DNA of 64,000 nucleotides from Stenocarpella maydis. Taxonomy: Eukaryota; Ascomycota; Sordariomycetes; Diaporthales; Diaporthaceae. This document shows, piece by piece, positions 1 through 11,400 of the stretch. The translations under genes and the position numbers were made by a program. Every line of letters starts with the position of its first letter. Position 1 is the stretch's first letter. The stretch lies in contig NQMI01000003.1 of NCBI GenBank assembly GCA_002270565.1, positions 4,691-68,690 on the forward strand, written 5' to 3'. The notes beneath the pieces were generated by a model, which saw only the letters and a list, made by a program, of their open reading frames with translations, searched no databases and was not told where the DNA came from.

Positions 1-2460
1 CTCTATAGGTTCTATATATTATCTTAAAACTATAATCTTAAGTAGGTAATATTTTCTAATATTAGGTTTATATTAGAAATTACTAAAGTTATTACCCTTC
101 TTTTCCATATAATATTTATATAATTAATTATTAATTTTAATATCTATCTTAATATATTATGAGAAATTATGAGATTGATCTTACTGAACTAATATATCAT
201 TTATTTTATTCTTAAGTTTATTATAAAATATAAAAATATAGTTATTATTTATATAATAGTTTATATATAGATGTATTTAAATTCTATTATATATATTAAA
301 GTAGCTCTCTTTTGCGTAAGCTTTATAAATTTTTATTTAGGTTATTATTCCTTATTTAGATTTTAAAAAGGAGGTCTTAGAGTAGCTTTATAACTTTTAT
401 AAGTATTACAATTCTTTTAGGTTTTACATCTATATTATATAAAGCCCTTAAATTTTAGATAATCCTTAAAATAAGCTTTAAATTATACAAAAGCTTATTC
501 CTTTAGGTAAGATATTATATATATAACCTGCCTTTTACTAAATCAAATATCAAGTTTATAAAACTATTAGTATATCTTAATTTAGATTAAATAGAGTTAG
601 CGTTGTCCTAGAGTTCCATTATAGGATATAATAGTATTGAGTTTTATATATTCTTTAGCTAAAATAAGTATGTTAATAATATTAAGAGCCACTTATAAGG
701 TATAAAGTTTTTATTAAAATATTTTCATTTTTTAATTTAATAAGTTTAATTATTTATAAAGATATAAAGATAATTTATGTTAATGATTATTTATTAATGT
801 TTTTAAAAAATAGTATATATACATATTTAATATTAACTATTTTACATTAGAAATTGCATTAAAGAGTATAATTATTGTTATTATTAAATTTAAGTATTAT
901 AAAAGTAAATTTCTTAAGGTAATTATATATGTTATTATTTATGGTTCATATATAATATTTAAATAAAAGTCGTTAAAATATAACAATTATACCCACTTTT
1001 TAACTAATAAATCTTAATAAGTAGGTTTATATGTAAGAAGTATTTAAAGTAGAGTTATTTTAAATAATATAATAATAATAATTAAAAGCTATTAAAGCTA
1101 TTCCTAAGTAAATATTTAGATTAACTATTAATGAGCTATCCTAAGTTATTTTATATAATAGTAATAATTATAGGTTTATGTAATCTATCTCTTCAGCTTA
1201 ACTTACCTAGCTTATTAGTAAGTTAGTAATCCTAATAATCTAGTATCTTACTTAGCTTACTATCCTGCTGGTAATTTATGTAATCCCTTCCTTATATAAG
1301 CAAATGATCTAGGTTATATATACTAATAACTGTATCTCTTCCTATAAGCCTAGCCAGCTGGCCTATAGGGTTTATCTGCACCTCTAGCAAACTAACAGTC
1401 CGTTTCTAGTTTCTATTCCTATTATGTTTATAATATTAGTAGTTGTAGTATTTTAATACTCCTATTAAAGCGCTATTACTATATATATATAGTTTAATAC
1501 TATGACGTAAGATTTTTATTATATAGGTTTAGATATAGATATAAGTATAGATATTATATAGCATTAGTAAGCTATTTCATTATTTATTAATTAAGGGAGA
1601 ATACTTATAAATTTAAATGTGCTTAAGGAAGAAAATAAGGAAGAAGAAAAGATAAGAGAGCTATAAGAACTAAATAAATATAAGGAAATATTATTAGTAT
1701 AAGTAGGGTATTATTTATAAAATAAATATTGTAATGCTTATTTATATAATTATAATAATATAAGGTATAATAANGGATAGAGGGAGGAGGGGGGGGTAAG
1801 TATAGTTATATCTATCTCTCTAGGAATATAGCACTTATATACTACTATTTTCCTACTCAGCTACTATATATACTTATTTACTGTGCTTATATTTATAATC
1901 CTTATAATTTATAGATCTATAGACTTATAGATTTATAGATCTATAGATTTATAGATATCTATATAATTTATAAATCTATAATTTTAAAAACAGAAATATT
2001 TTAAATTAATATTTTAATTTTATTACTGTTATTAGTTTAATAACGCTAATTTATTTTATTATTTTAAAACCTAATTATTAAAAAATTAATATATTTAAAA
2101 GTTTGTAAATTTATAGATTCATAGATGTTATATATATATTTATAATTTATATATGTATTTGTAGATTGTAGATCTATAGGTAGTGTAGAGTTTTGTAAAT
2201 TTAGAGCTCTGATTATAAACTAATTATCTTAATTTAAACTAATTAGTTTTTATTCCTGAGGAACAACTATTATTATTTCTAACTAAGAAGAGGCACTTAA
2301 AGAGTATAATTAGTTTATGCCTTTAGATTTACTTATAACGATACCTCTTAATATAGCAGAAGTAGGATGTGCTTCTATTGCGCTAGTATAGCGACAGGCA
2401 TTAACTCTATGTAGATTTTCCTGCCTATATCCATTATGCTAATATATTATACTCAGGTCA
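1..2460. other. AT-rich RIP-degraded block, no gene
   Basis: Nearly all A/T, dense in TAA, TAG and TATA in every frame, with no open frame of useful length on either strand. This is the usual end state of repeated DNA after repeat-induced point mutation in ascomycetes. No transposon domain can be read with confidence, so the parent element is not named. Short runs of A and GA-rich sequence near 1620-1700 do not translate into a recognisable motif. A single N lies at 1774. Composition rises to normal over about 2340-2560. Confidence 0.85.
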
Positions 2461-3414
2461 CCTGTAGCTCATAATGACTTATACAAGGGCCTTAGCAGCA
2501 GGTCACCAGCCACAGTTTTGTGTAGTGCTCATAATCGACAGTAAGTGGGCAAGGGCATAAACATTTGAAAGAGGGCGGTTATTCCTGAGATATATAGTTC
2601 CGGAGATGTTATTCTACGGAAGCTGTGCCTAGGGATTGGAGGGTTCATCATGGCATAAATTATAATCGTTAAAAGCCATCAACATACACAAGTACAAGTA
2701 CCCCGGGTTACGCAAGGGTCCGTGACCAAAAATAGACCGCAGCTAAAGTTTACATGCAGGGCCAGCAAGTCTCACGCTGCGTACGCATCGCCGGTAAGCC
2801 GCGGCATCCTCATGGCAAACATCCTATTGTGACCTGCCGACTATGGCGAAAACTGACCGCGGTTTCATGAGATTGCAGCCTTTCTGCTTAAATAACACGC
2901 CAGGCAATGCAGCGTTCCGGGAGACTGGAATATGTGGTTAGGGTTTGGATGTTGCCGCCGTCGCCTGGCACGAGTCGGAGGGTGACGTACACCTTGTTTG
3001 GTATATCCGCCGAAACCAATGTCTGGCCTGCTAAATCAGTGGGTCTCCTCACCTTAATTAGCATGGCTGACGGGAAGACTGACGACGTCGTCCGAGCCTT
3101 GATTGTGTCTGAATCCGTCCCTTAAATCCTGGTTCGCTGCCCCTTGCTTTCCAGTTCACCTTTTTCGACTCGCTTTCTGCAAACATCTTCTCCCCTCTGC
3201 ACGTTTGAAGTTGGCGACGGCGGCCATCATTGGGGCAGTCTTGATCCTTCTTCGGGCCTGCCAAGCGATAGCCGCACCGAAACCGACCTCACTTGTCCGA
3301 AACGATGGCAGTTTGACCAACTGGGGAACCACTCCACTTGAGCACGAACTTGATCCAGCCGACGGAGCTTGTTTTCTTGACTCCCTCACCCAGCAAACAG
3401 TCCAATCCCCAACC
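2461..3414. other. Non-coding stretch between AT block and first gene
   Basis: Mixed composition, rising in GC toward the right. Short open frames (for example 2907-3125) have no recognisable domain and overlap others in several frames. It probably holds the promoter and 5' leader of the secreted-protein gene starting at 3415. No clear TATA box is visible. Confidence 0.5.
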
Positions 3415-3864
3415 ATGTTTGTCAAGATATTATATCTTTGGCTTTTTCTGGGCTCGTTCATTGGGGCCACACTGTCAGCAGCGCTCCCATACGCAACTTG
3501 GTCGCTAGCCGTCTTCCAGTTCCGATGCAAGGCACCAAATATCGTCGAATCTCGCACCGAGCAATGGAAAGAATGGAGGGTCTCAAGTATCTGTGTACCT
3601 GGGACTTGCTGCGCGACCCGCGCGGCAACAGGGCCGTTGTGTACGGCTGAGGCCTGTGAGAAGGCCGAAGAGGAGCGCGAGCAGAAGCTCAAGTCGTACA
3701 ATGCTGTTCAGGCTTCGCAAAAGAAGGCAGAGGCATCTAGGGAGGCGATGAAGAGCAAGAGCAAGAGCGGGTCCTCTGAAGCGGAAAGGAAAGGGAGACT
3801 ATCCGATACCCTGGCTGAGGCAGAGAGACAGAAAGCACTGGCGAAGATCAATCTCTCGGCTTGA
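3415..3864 (+). CDS. Candidate small secreted protein, 149 aa
   Basis: No family recognised. The longer open frame starts at 3103, but I choose the ATG at 3415: it has a good context (CCAACCATG) and begins a typical signal peptide, MFVKILYLW followed by a hydrophobic run ending near SAALPYA. The mature part has six cysteines (FRCK, SSIC, GTCC, PLC and EAC) in its first half. The second half is highly charged, Lys/Glu/Ala-rich and probably a helical coiled coil. It is a single exon. The gene lies about 950 bp from an AT-rich RIP block, a setting often seen for fast-evolving secreted proteins. Secretion is inferred from sequence; an effector role is speculation. Expression or homologues would be needed to be sure that it is a real gene. 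Confidence 0.5.
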   Translation: MFVKILYLWLFLGSFIGATLSAALPYATWSLAVFQFRCKAPNIVESRTEQWKEWRVSSICVPGTCCATRAATGPLCTAEACEKAEEEREQKLKSYNAVQASQKKAEASREAMKSKSKSGSSEAERKGRLSDTLAEAERQKALAKINLSA

Positions 3865-5151
3865 GATCGCCTGCTGGTATAGGAAGCCGAGCCCAAGACA
3901 GGTTTTCGTTTATGACTGCCGATGCAATCTGGACCGAGAGTGATATTATTCCTCCAAGATACCCTGAGCAACATGGATGGTGCAGGTTCAACCGGCGGTC
4001 CAATGGCCCTTCGCCCACACTTCAGCGCTTTCGATGGCAGGACGAGGCTCGAGGGTTCACAGAGGCAACTTGAGTCAGCGGATCCCAAATACATTGTTTG
4101 GGGAATTGGATCAGCCCAGCTTGATCATGTCGACAGATATTGGGAGATGCAACATTGAAAAGCAACACCACGCGTCAAATCAGAATGGATCAGTTCCAGG
4201 CTATGGCCAGTTGGAGGCGTCAAGGAATCAGAAGACTGGATCTGAAACGTGCAAGGCTTATTCTACACACGTCGAGTAAACCCAGATACCAGATGGAGTG
4301 GTTCCCTGAGGCAGTTCACATGAAAAAGAGTACCCTTGGTGTTATTAGCAGCACAGGGACAGACACAAGGACGGCAGTGGCAGTATGAACAGGTTGGAGA
4401 TCCTTTTGAAGACCACTGTGTACCTTAATGCATGCTGGGAATCCATTTCCCTGCTGTGCGTTTGGTCCAAAAAACTCACTGGGTACTTTCGTGTTAAGCG
4501 CGAACTCGTCGGTGTTTTGATCGGCATGCCAAGCGATAGCGACATCTCACTTGCCGCAGTATGTCTTCAGGGTAAACCCCTAAAGATTATCACCTCGTGA
4601 TTCTGAGACATTAACAGAGGAGCCTCCTAATTATATTTTCTATCTGGGTGTATTAGAGTTCTGATAAAAGAAATACTTGTTTTAAATAATAAAATAAAAA
4701 GAATACATATAAGGTTATTTAGATATATTGATTCAACTAAGTTTCGGGGGGAAATAAAGCTCCAGGGAGCCCCCCTTTCGGTAACACTTCAGAAGTCACA
4801 ACCTCATAATCTCTAGGGATTCATTCGCCCTGTGCCTCGGCAAGTAGAAGCTTTCATGAGATGATGACTTGCACACGGCCGTTCTCAGGATTTTTGCCCA
4901 AGATGTATTCAAGGTTCTTGTGTTTACCAGCCTATGAAGCATAGATTGCGAATCCAGGCCGGTTGGTTGTGCTTGCATCCTGTGGCTCCGTGTAAGCCGT
5001 CGGCAGCCTCGGCATTACCCACAGCTGAGGAGGGGTCGCTGCGAACGCAGTAAGCTGAATCCACAGTGGGGTCAGGCATGTTTATATAAACCCCTTTCAG
5101 TGCTCTGCTCTGAGGTGACATGTCATCTGTTGGCGACTTAGACCTTTCATC
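3865..5151. other. Intergenic, 1.3 kb, no gene seen
   Basis: Several overlapping short open frames (3861-4600) have no domain and no consistent frame. A small AT-rich patch lies at about 4620-4740. The right end carries the promoter of the epoxide hydrolase gene. Confidence 0.6.
5083..5090 (+). promoter_or_regulatory. TATA box of the epoxide hydrolase gene
   Basis: TATATAAA lies about 62-69 bp upstream of the chosen ATG at 5152, a reasonable spacing for a fungal core promoter with a short leader. Confidence 0.5.
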
Positions 5152-6416
5152 ATGGCGGTAGAGACACTCAAGGAAAACATCTTCAGCCACAGTGGCGACA
5201 AGCAGACCTTTTACTGGGTAGGCAACTCCGTCAAGTGCCTCAGCCTGCCTTGCTCTCCTTCTCTCTCTTCCTTGTAGTCCCCGGTGTTGCAACCGCTGAC
5301 CCGAAACGCACAGTCTGCCGGCCCGCCCGACGGGCCCTTGGTCATCTTCGTCCACGGCTGGCCCTCCAACGGCGAGCACTTCAAGCAGCAGGTCCTCGCC
5401 TTTGGTGCCCTCGGCTTCCACGCCGTGGCGCCGGACACGCGTGGCTATGGCCGCTCCAGCGTGCCAAAGGGCGACCCCACCGAGTACCGCCTGGAGAAGC
5501 ACGTCCTGGACATGCTCGCGCTGCTCGCGCACCTGCAGCGCGACAAGGCCGTCTGGGTCGGCCACGACTGGGGCGCGGGCCTGGTCTGGGCGTTTGCGGC
5601 GAAGCACCCGGACAAGTGCGTCGGTGTCAGCTGCATCTCGGTGCCGTACCGCGTGTTGGAGGGCGGCCTCGACCTCCTGGTCTCGCTGGCGAACCGCGAG
5701 GTCTACCCCGAGGACCAGTACCCGCTGGCGCAGTGTGCGTTTGCCAACAGCCTCTGGGGCCCAGCCAGCCCCGGATGGCCGCCGTCCTTTCTGGCCTGGC
5801 CGCCGAGGCGGATGGGAGCGCTAACCCGGCATGCACAGGGGACTACCAGGCCTTCCACGCCGAGCAGCCCGAGCTGAGCTCCAAGCAGCTCGAGGCCAAC
5901 GTCGCCAACACGGTCAAGGCCTTCTACAGGGGCTCAGGCCCGGAGACCTTCGGCAAGCCCTCGAGGCTGGCGTCGGTGCGGAAGGCTGGGGGCTGGTTTG
6001 GCCCGCTCCCCGCAGCGCCAGACACGCCGTTCGAGACGTGCCTCCTAGCCGACGACAAGCCCGCCTTCGACCGCATGGTGGCCGAGTTCGAGCGCAACGG
6101 CTTCGAGGGCCCCAACGCCTACTACCTCAACCACGGCCTCAACGCCCAGTGGCTCAAGGACGTCCCCAACGGCGGGCGCCTCGAGTACCCCGTCCTGTTC
6201 GTCGAGACCAAGTACGACTCGGTCTGCGACACGGCGGTGTCGCGCCTGGCCGAGCCCATGCGCGAGTCCTGCAGCGACCTGACCGAGGTCAGCCTCGAGT
6301 GCGGCCACTGGGCCACGCTCGAGAAGCCCCGAGAGCTGAGCGCCGCCCTGGTCAGGTGGGTTGCCACGAAGCTGCCGGATTACTACCCGGGCGGCAGGAG
6401 TGCACAGCGCCTGTGA
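5152..6416 (+). CDS. Soluble epoxide hydrolase, alpha/beta hydrolase fold
   Basis: Spliced model: 5152-5217, 5278-5734, 5839-6416, giving 366 aa, the usual size for fungal soluble epoxide hydrolases. Intron 1 runs GTAGGC..TAG. Intron 2 starts with the canonical donor GTGCGT, and splicing rebuilds a Trp codon to give the family motif PLAQWDYQAF. Visible motifs are the oxyanion-hole HGWP (residues 48-51), the nucleophile Asp119 in GHDWGA, cap-domain Tyr residues in AYYLNHGLN, and the catalytic His331 in GHWATLEKP. The enzyme would add water to epoxides to give diols, in detoxification or secondary metabolism. There is no signal peptide, so it is probably cytosolic or peroxisomal. A haloalkane dehalogenase is less likely because the cap tyrosines and HGWP fit epoxide hydrolase. 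A TATA box lies just upstream. Confidence 0.93.
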
Positions 6417-6998
6417 TGGCGCGCTGGTGGGAGGAACCTCTTTGCTCGAGACGCTGTCCTCGGATGTGGCGCGCGGTTCTGAGCACCAGCAGGCAGACTG
6501 GCCCCAACTATGCTCCCATCTCCCATGTTCGTGCTCGGATATCCTCTCTGGGGCCCACTGTGCAGTTTTTGCAGGACTTCCTGTCCAACACGAGACGGTC
6601 GGTTCCTTCGCCCGCGAGACCACGACTGCACTCGGGGCCGAGATTCTCGGTGTGGGCGTGAACAGGCGTGGTGCGTAGCACATCCTGCGGCTAGACCTTC
6701 ACCCCGAGGCTGTAGTACATGGGATAGGGGTGGGAGGTGGCAGCATTAGATGGTATGCGTCTGGCATTTCGTCCATGTGCGAAGGATTTTTATCTTCTAG
6801 CCTGCTCCGAATCCAAACCAAGAGGAGATAGATCGCCCCTGGCAGTGCACTTGTTTTCTTTCCCTATAGCGCCTCAGATCTACACTCCGAGCAACGTGAA
6901 GTAAGGACCACGACGTCTAACTCCGGCTACGCCAGATGAGGCTGCCGTCGATCCCCTGATGCAAGCCCCAACCCCCCTGACACGAAGGCCGGGTCACA
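6417..6998. other. Convergent 3' flanks, no gene
   Basis: This is the space between the 3' ends of the convergent epoxide hydrolase and acetyltransferase genes. Open frames across 6361-6749 are extensions or shadows of the hydrolase reading frames. Nothing else is visible. Confidence 0.6.
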
Positions 6999-7631
6999 TC
7001 ACAGCTTCTTCCACCAGATCTCGTCCGTCTGCGGGTCCCCTCCGACGTCGAAGACGTGCTCCCCGATGCGCTCGTACCCCATCTTGCGGTAGAAGGCCTG
7101 CGCCTTGTGGTTCTCCTCCCACACCCCGAGCCAGATGGTCCTGAACCCCTGGGACCGCGCCAGCTCGTCCGCCGCGAGCGACAGCGCCTTGCCCAGCCCC
7201 CTGCCGTGGGCGCCCAGCGCGATGTACAGCCGCTGGAGCTCGACCGGCCGCTCGAGGTGCTCCACGCAGGGCTCTGAGCTGCCGCGGGCCAGGTACGTGA
7301 AGCCGAGGAGCTTGCTGCTGCCGCCGCCGCCCTCCCCTGGCGTCTGTGATGACGACGACGACGACGACGACGACGATGATGATGATGTGGGGCCGTCCTC
7401 CCCCGTGGCGACTAGCACGTCCTTGGAGCTGTCCGCGATGTCCCGCGCGATCGCCTCGGGCGTGTACGCCTCGCCGAGGAACGCCTGCATCTGCTCCTTG
7501 GTGCACGAGTGCGCGAAGGTGGCCGTGAAGACCTCGGCGCCCAGGGCGGCGAGGGCCTCGCTGTCCGACGCGACGGCCCTGCGGATCTGAAACCCGGCGG
7601 GGTCCTTGGGGGCCGCGGCCACGCTTCCCAT
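6999..7631 (-). CDS. GNAT-family N-acetyltransferase
   Basis: The product is 210 aa from the ATG at 7631 (MGSVAAAPKDP). The frame is open to an upstream ATG at 7847, which would add 72 residues rich in Arg/Ser/Thr; that longer form could be a mitochondrial targeting leader, so the start is uncertain. The GNAT fold is shown by FQIRRAVASDSEAL at the N-terminus, LYIALGAHGRGLGKAL (motif A, acetyl-CoA pyrophosphate loop) and a C-terminal HKAQAFYRKMGYERIGEHVF (motif B). The likely reaction is acetyl transfer from acetyl-CoA to an amine; the substrate cannot be read. Oddity: a run of about 14 serines, coded by a trinucleotide repeat, sits between two strands of the fold and probably forms a variable-length loop. 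A copia retrotransposon is inserted 290 bp upstream of this start (only 74 bp from the longer one), which may have cut off the promoter. Confidence 0.87.
   Translation of the reverse strand: MGSVAAAPKDPAGFQIRRAVASDSEALAALGAEVFTATFAHSCTKEQMQAFLGEAYTPEAIARDIADSSKDVLVATGEDGPTSSSSSSSSSSSSSQTPGEGGGGSSKLLGFTYLARGSSEPCVEHLERPVELQRLYIALGAHGRGLGKALSLAADELARSQGFRTIWLGVWEENHKAQAFYRKMGYERIGEHVFDVGGDPQTDEIWWKKL
7339..7387. repeat. (GAC/GAT)n trinucleotide repeat in the GNAT gene
   Basis: About 14 copies of GAY on the plus strand, read as serine codons TCG/TCA on the coding strand. The mix of GAC and GAT units shows that the array is not fully homogeneous. It is in frame, so length changes would alter only the Ser loop. 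Confidence 0.85.
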
Positions 7632-7916
7632 TGCGGTAGTGCTGCTGAGGTGGCGATTTGAGGGGGTGAGGAGCGGGGATCTTGTCGCGTTCCTTCCAGC
7701 ACGCGTTGTGGCCAGGATTCCGGGCTTGTCCGTGGGTAGTTCGTTGGTCGAGACGAGGGTCCACCGGAGGCTGAGGGCGGCAAGGTGGGTTTTTAGCGGC
7801 CGCGCAGCCGTTGAAACCTGCCGGAACAGGTCCGTGGTGCTGCGCATCTGCGCAAGCGGTCGACTCGTGGCGGCTGCGTGAGACTAGGCAAACCTCTCTG
7901 GACAGCAAAATGATGA

Positions 7917-7921
7917 ATACT
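7917..7921. repeat. Left target-site duplication ATACT
   Basis: Five bases directly before the 5' LTR are identical to the five bases after the 3' LTR. This is the usual length for a copia insertion and shows that both ends belong to one insertion event. Confidence 0.9.
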
Positions 7922-8134
7922 TGTGGCAATAGTAGTGTGCAACAGCACATTGGTGGGCTATCGCTACAGCCACCGTACTGTAGCCAGAGGGCGTAGTTGC
8001 TTACTAAGCAACTACCACCCACTATATAGACCCGAGATAGCTGGCGGGCTACGCCCACTGCACCCACTACTCGAGATAGAGAGAAATACAAGAATAACAC
8101 CCCACTTGTATTATAATACGTGACCCATCCAACA
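7922..8134 (+). repeat. 5' LTR of the copia element
   Basis: The LTR starts TGTGGCAATAG and ends CCATCCAACA. It aligns over its full length to the 3' LTR. Its outer two thirds keep C/G where the 3' copy has T/A. In its inner third the bias is reversed: this copy carries the T/A bases. Confidence 0.92.
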
Positions 8135-8142
8135 CTAATTAG

Positions 8143-8158
8143 TGGTTGCAAGGGCGAC
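8143..8158 (+). other. Possible primer-binding site
   Basis: TGGTTGCAAGGGCGAC begins eight bases after the 5' LTR. The leading TGG would pair with a tRNA 3' CCA end. I cannot assign the tRNA, and RIP may have changed bases. Confidence 0.35.
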
Positions 8159-8410
8159 CACAGATTAGCAAGGATTGAAGAGACAGATCATTACTACTTT
8201 AATAGTGGCTATACTAATGGTACTAACGGCATCACTCCTTAAAGATACTCCAGTAGTCTTCAGCAACATTATTACTACCCATCATAAGAAGAAGAGGGCT
8301 CTACATACGTAACACTATACTCCACCTTTATCCCACACGCGTTTATTACGCCCTAAGTATTATCAGAAAGCAACCGCGGAATGCATAAGGCTATATAATA
8401 TTGCTAACCT

Positions 8411-11400
8411 ATGGCTACTCTTAAAGGCAATACTAGAGATATCACTACTTCAGCACCCATTAGCAACTACCCCAGCAATCCCCTTAGCAATCAGCTATAC
8501 CAGCCAAGGTTAACCTTATTAGCCAGTATATCTTCACTACCCCTGCTAACAGCTTACCCCTATACACTCACTACCCCTTATTACCATCTTTTTTACCCCT
8601 ACTTTGCCCCAGTACACCCCTATTCTTTACTATAATACTATATACCAACCACACGATCCATATATTATAATAGCAAACCCCCATAATGAAGATAATACCC
8701 CTATGCTATTAGCATCAATAGCCATACTAACAATCACTAATGGTCTTAACCCTATTAACTTATTGGATATAATTAAAGATATATCACTCAGGGAGGCTAC
8801 TACTAAGATGAGCCTTAACCCTAGTCTATAGGGAGTAGACCCGGATCCAGATGCTCTAAGTAACCCAAGACCACACACAATCCATCTCAATACCTATATG
8901 CAAGCACACCACCAAGCATATACAAGGCACACCAGCTAGAAAGTCTATATCAACTTCAAGGACAACTTTAGGGACTGGAAAGAGCAAATATTTAAAGTAA
9001 TCCATTATGATATTCTTACTGCCCTTAAGAAGACATTATAAAGTAAGGGAATATACCTATAGGTTAATAACAATATAAAGGCCTTTATGGAACTATTAGA
9101 GATAGATTCCCTACTAAAAGCCCCAGCATCCGCGTAATATTAGTACTAATAGATAATATAATTAAAGAGATATTATAACTATATCCCCTTTAATAATAGT
9201 CTATCATTTAAGGAATGCCAACCAGTACTAAGCAGCAATACAGGGATAGGCCTAAGTACCTACGGACCTATATTACAACCCACTGCCCCAGCTATACCCA
9301 GATCTTAGTCCCCATCCCATCAGCTATAGGGCATGTATAACTACAAGACTTCTAATGGCTATAGATTAACACTCAAGTGGGAGGAATTCCAAGCTGCCTA
9401 TAAGAAGCACGCCACAATCCCTCCGTAATAGCTATATGCTACACCACTAGAGAAGGGCATATCTGCTAATATAGCTAAGCACTACTCAAATAATAAGAAA
9501 TTTACTAAAGCAACAGATAAAGTACTTAATAATAAAATCCGTCTCTTTTACAACATCTACAAAAATAACCACCTATACCCAACTTACTTCTAGGCAGTAT
9601 TACCTATAATATTAAAGGGTAAAGCTAAGGATTTTTATATATAGTTAATCATAAATAAGGATACCTTCGCTACAGCATATGCTAAACTTAAGCAACAATT
9701 TAATACAGATAGCAGACAATAAGTATATTTAATAACATGGAATACCACTACTCTTGTATTAATATAGCAGAAGAATAAGAGCAAAACCTCATCAAAAATA
9801 GTAGAAATCTTAATTAAAAACATAAAGCAATACTCCCAAATACTTAGCTATAAAGAAGCACTAGAAGATAAACTACTATATAACAACCTCATCCATACTA
9901 TACGCAGTATACTCGAGTTCTACTTTATTAAGCTAATAGCCCCAGCTACTGCTAATGAAGTGTATAATATACTCCATCATTATGCTGCATCATTAGGGCC
10001 TTAACGCCCCTCCCAGTCATACACCACAGGGCAAGGCAATAACAATAGACAAAACGGTAACTACAATGAGAACGAAAATCAAGATAACAAGTAGTACCTT
10101 AATAATAACTAGTTCTATCTTAACCACCAGTATAATAATAACTAATAGTATAGAGGCAACTACCTAAGGAATTCTATGCGTGGGCGATATCCCCCAGGAT
10201 AAAGCAATTACTATCCCCAAGGTAACTTTCAGCCGCTCTTTAAAGGACGTAACCGCCCCTATAGAAGGAATAACGGAAACAGTCCCCCATATAAGAAGAA
10301 ATACTTTATTTGCTAGAAGAAAGGATACTAGTCATTAAATCACTCTTTCAAAGAGCACCAGAGGGCCAAAGGCATATATATAAATATATATAGCGCTATA
10401 GACCAACCCCCTTTAGATAACAAATTTCACACATTCCTTATTAACTATAAGGGCATCAACTATAAGGGCAACAACCAGAAGAACACCAGCATGTTTGTCA
10501 GCAATATCAAAGCCCAAGAAAACTATACATAGCTAATAAACCAAGCTTTCCTCCATATCTTTAGTATTAACAACAATGAGGAAGACCAGGACGGCCCCAG
10601 CTCTATAACTAATAAGAATAATATTAGCAGCAATAATAATAAAGCTAACGAGAAAGCCAGCGATATTAAGAAAGTCTTCATAATAAATAACTACTCACGC
10701 CAGCGCTTCCAGGGGATCCTCCCGGATACCAGCGCAGCTAACTATTCTACTACTGGGTATAACCAATATACTGCTCTATAGCAACTGTTACCTATTGCTC
10801 TTAATAAGTCTTATACAGGCAAAGCATTAGTTTGCTTTAGACCAGGAAAACTACTATAGTTAATAGGAGCAACTATAGTTAATATAGCAGCTAGCAACTT
10901 GATATTCCACATAATGAAGATAGCAACCCCCTTCCTCTTATGTGTGCAAGATATAAATATATACTTACTCTTTATGTAAAATATAACTAATAAAGTTATA
11001 TAATATAAGCTAAATTAGCAGTATAAGAAGATGTTTCCTATTACTTGGAAGTGGGGATACTTATGGTTCCTTATAAATATTAATAAGGATAATAATACCC
11101 CTATTCTCTTCCTTATGGAAGTTAAACTATGGCGGCTATATAGATAATTTGGGCACCTATCTGTTGATTATCTTTCCCGGCTGTTAATAAGTATGGGCTA
11201 TAATGTTAATTCCTTAGCATTAGAGGCTATTATTAAGTTCTATTATTACTACTAAATGTACTCTCCTATACCCTAAAGATTTAAGTTTAACCTTTATAAT
11301 GATGTTAACTTTAACTATAAGGTTGTTATGGATGTAATGTACTTAATAGGCCTTTCTATATTATATGTTGTTGACTTGGCTACTTTCTTCCAAGCTGGAT

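Noticed and set aside
1..2460. Search for transposon or centromere-like structure in the AT block
   Set aside because: No readable domain, terminal repeat or long tandem array; only RIP-like composition can be supported.
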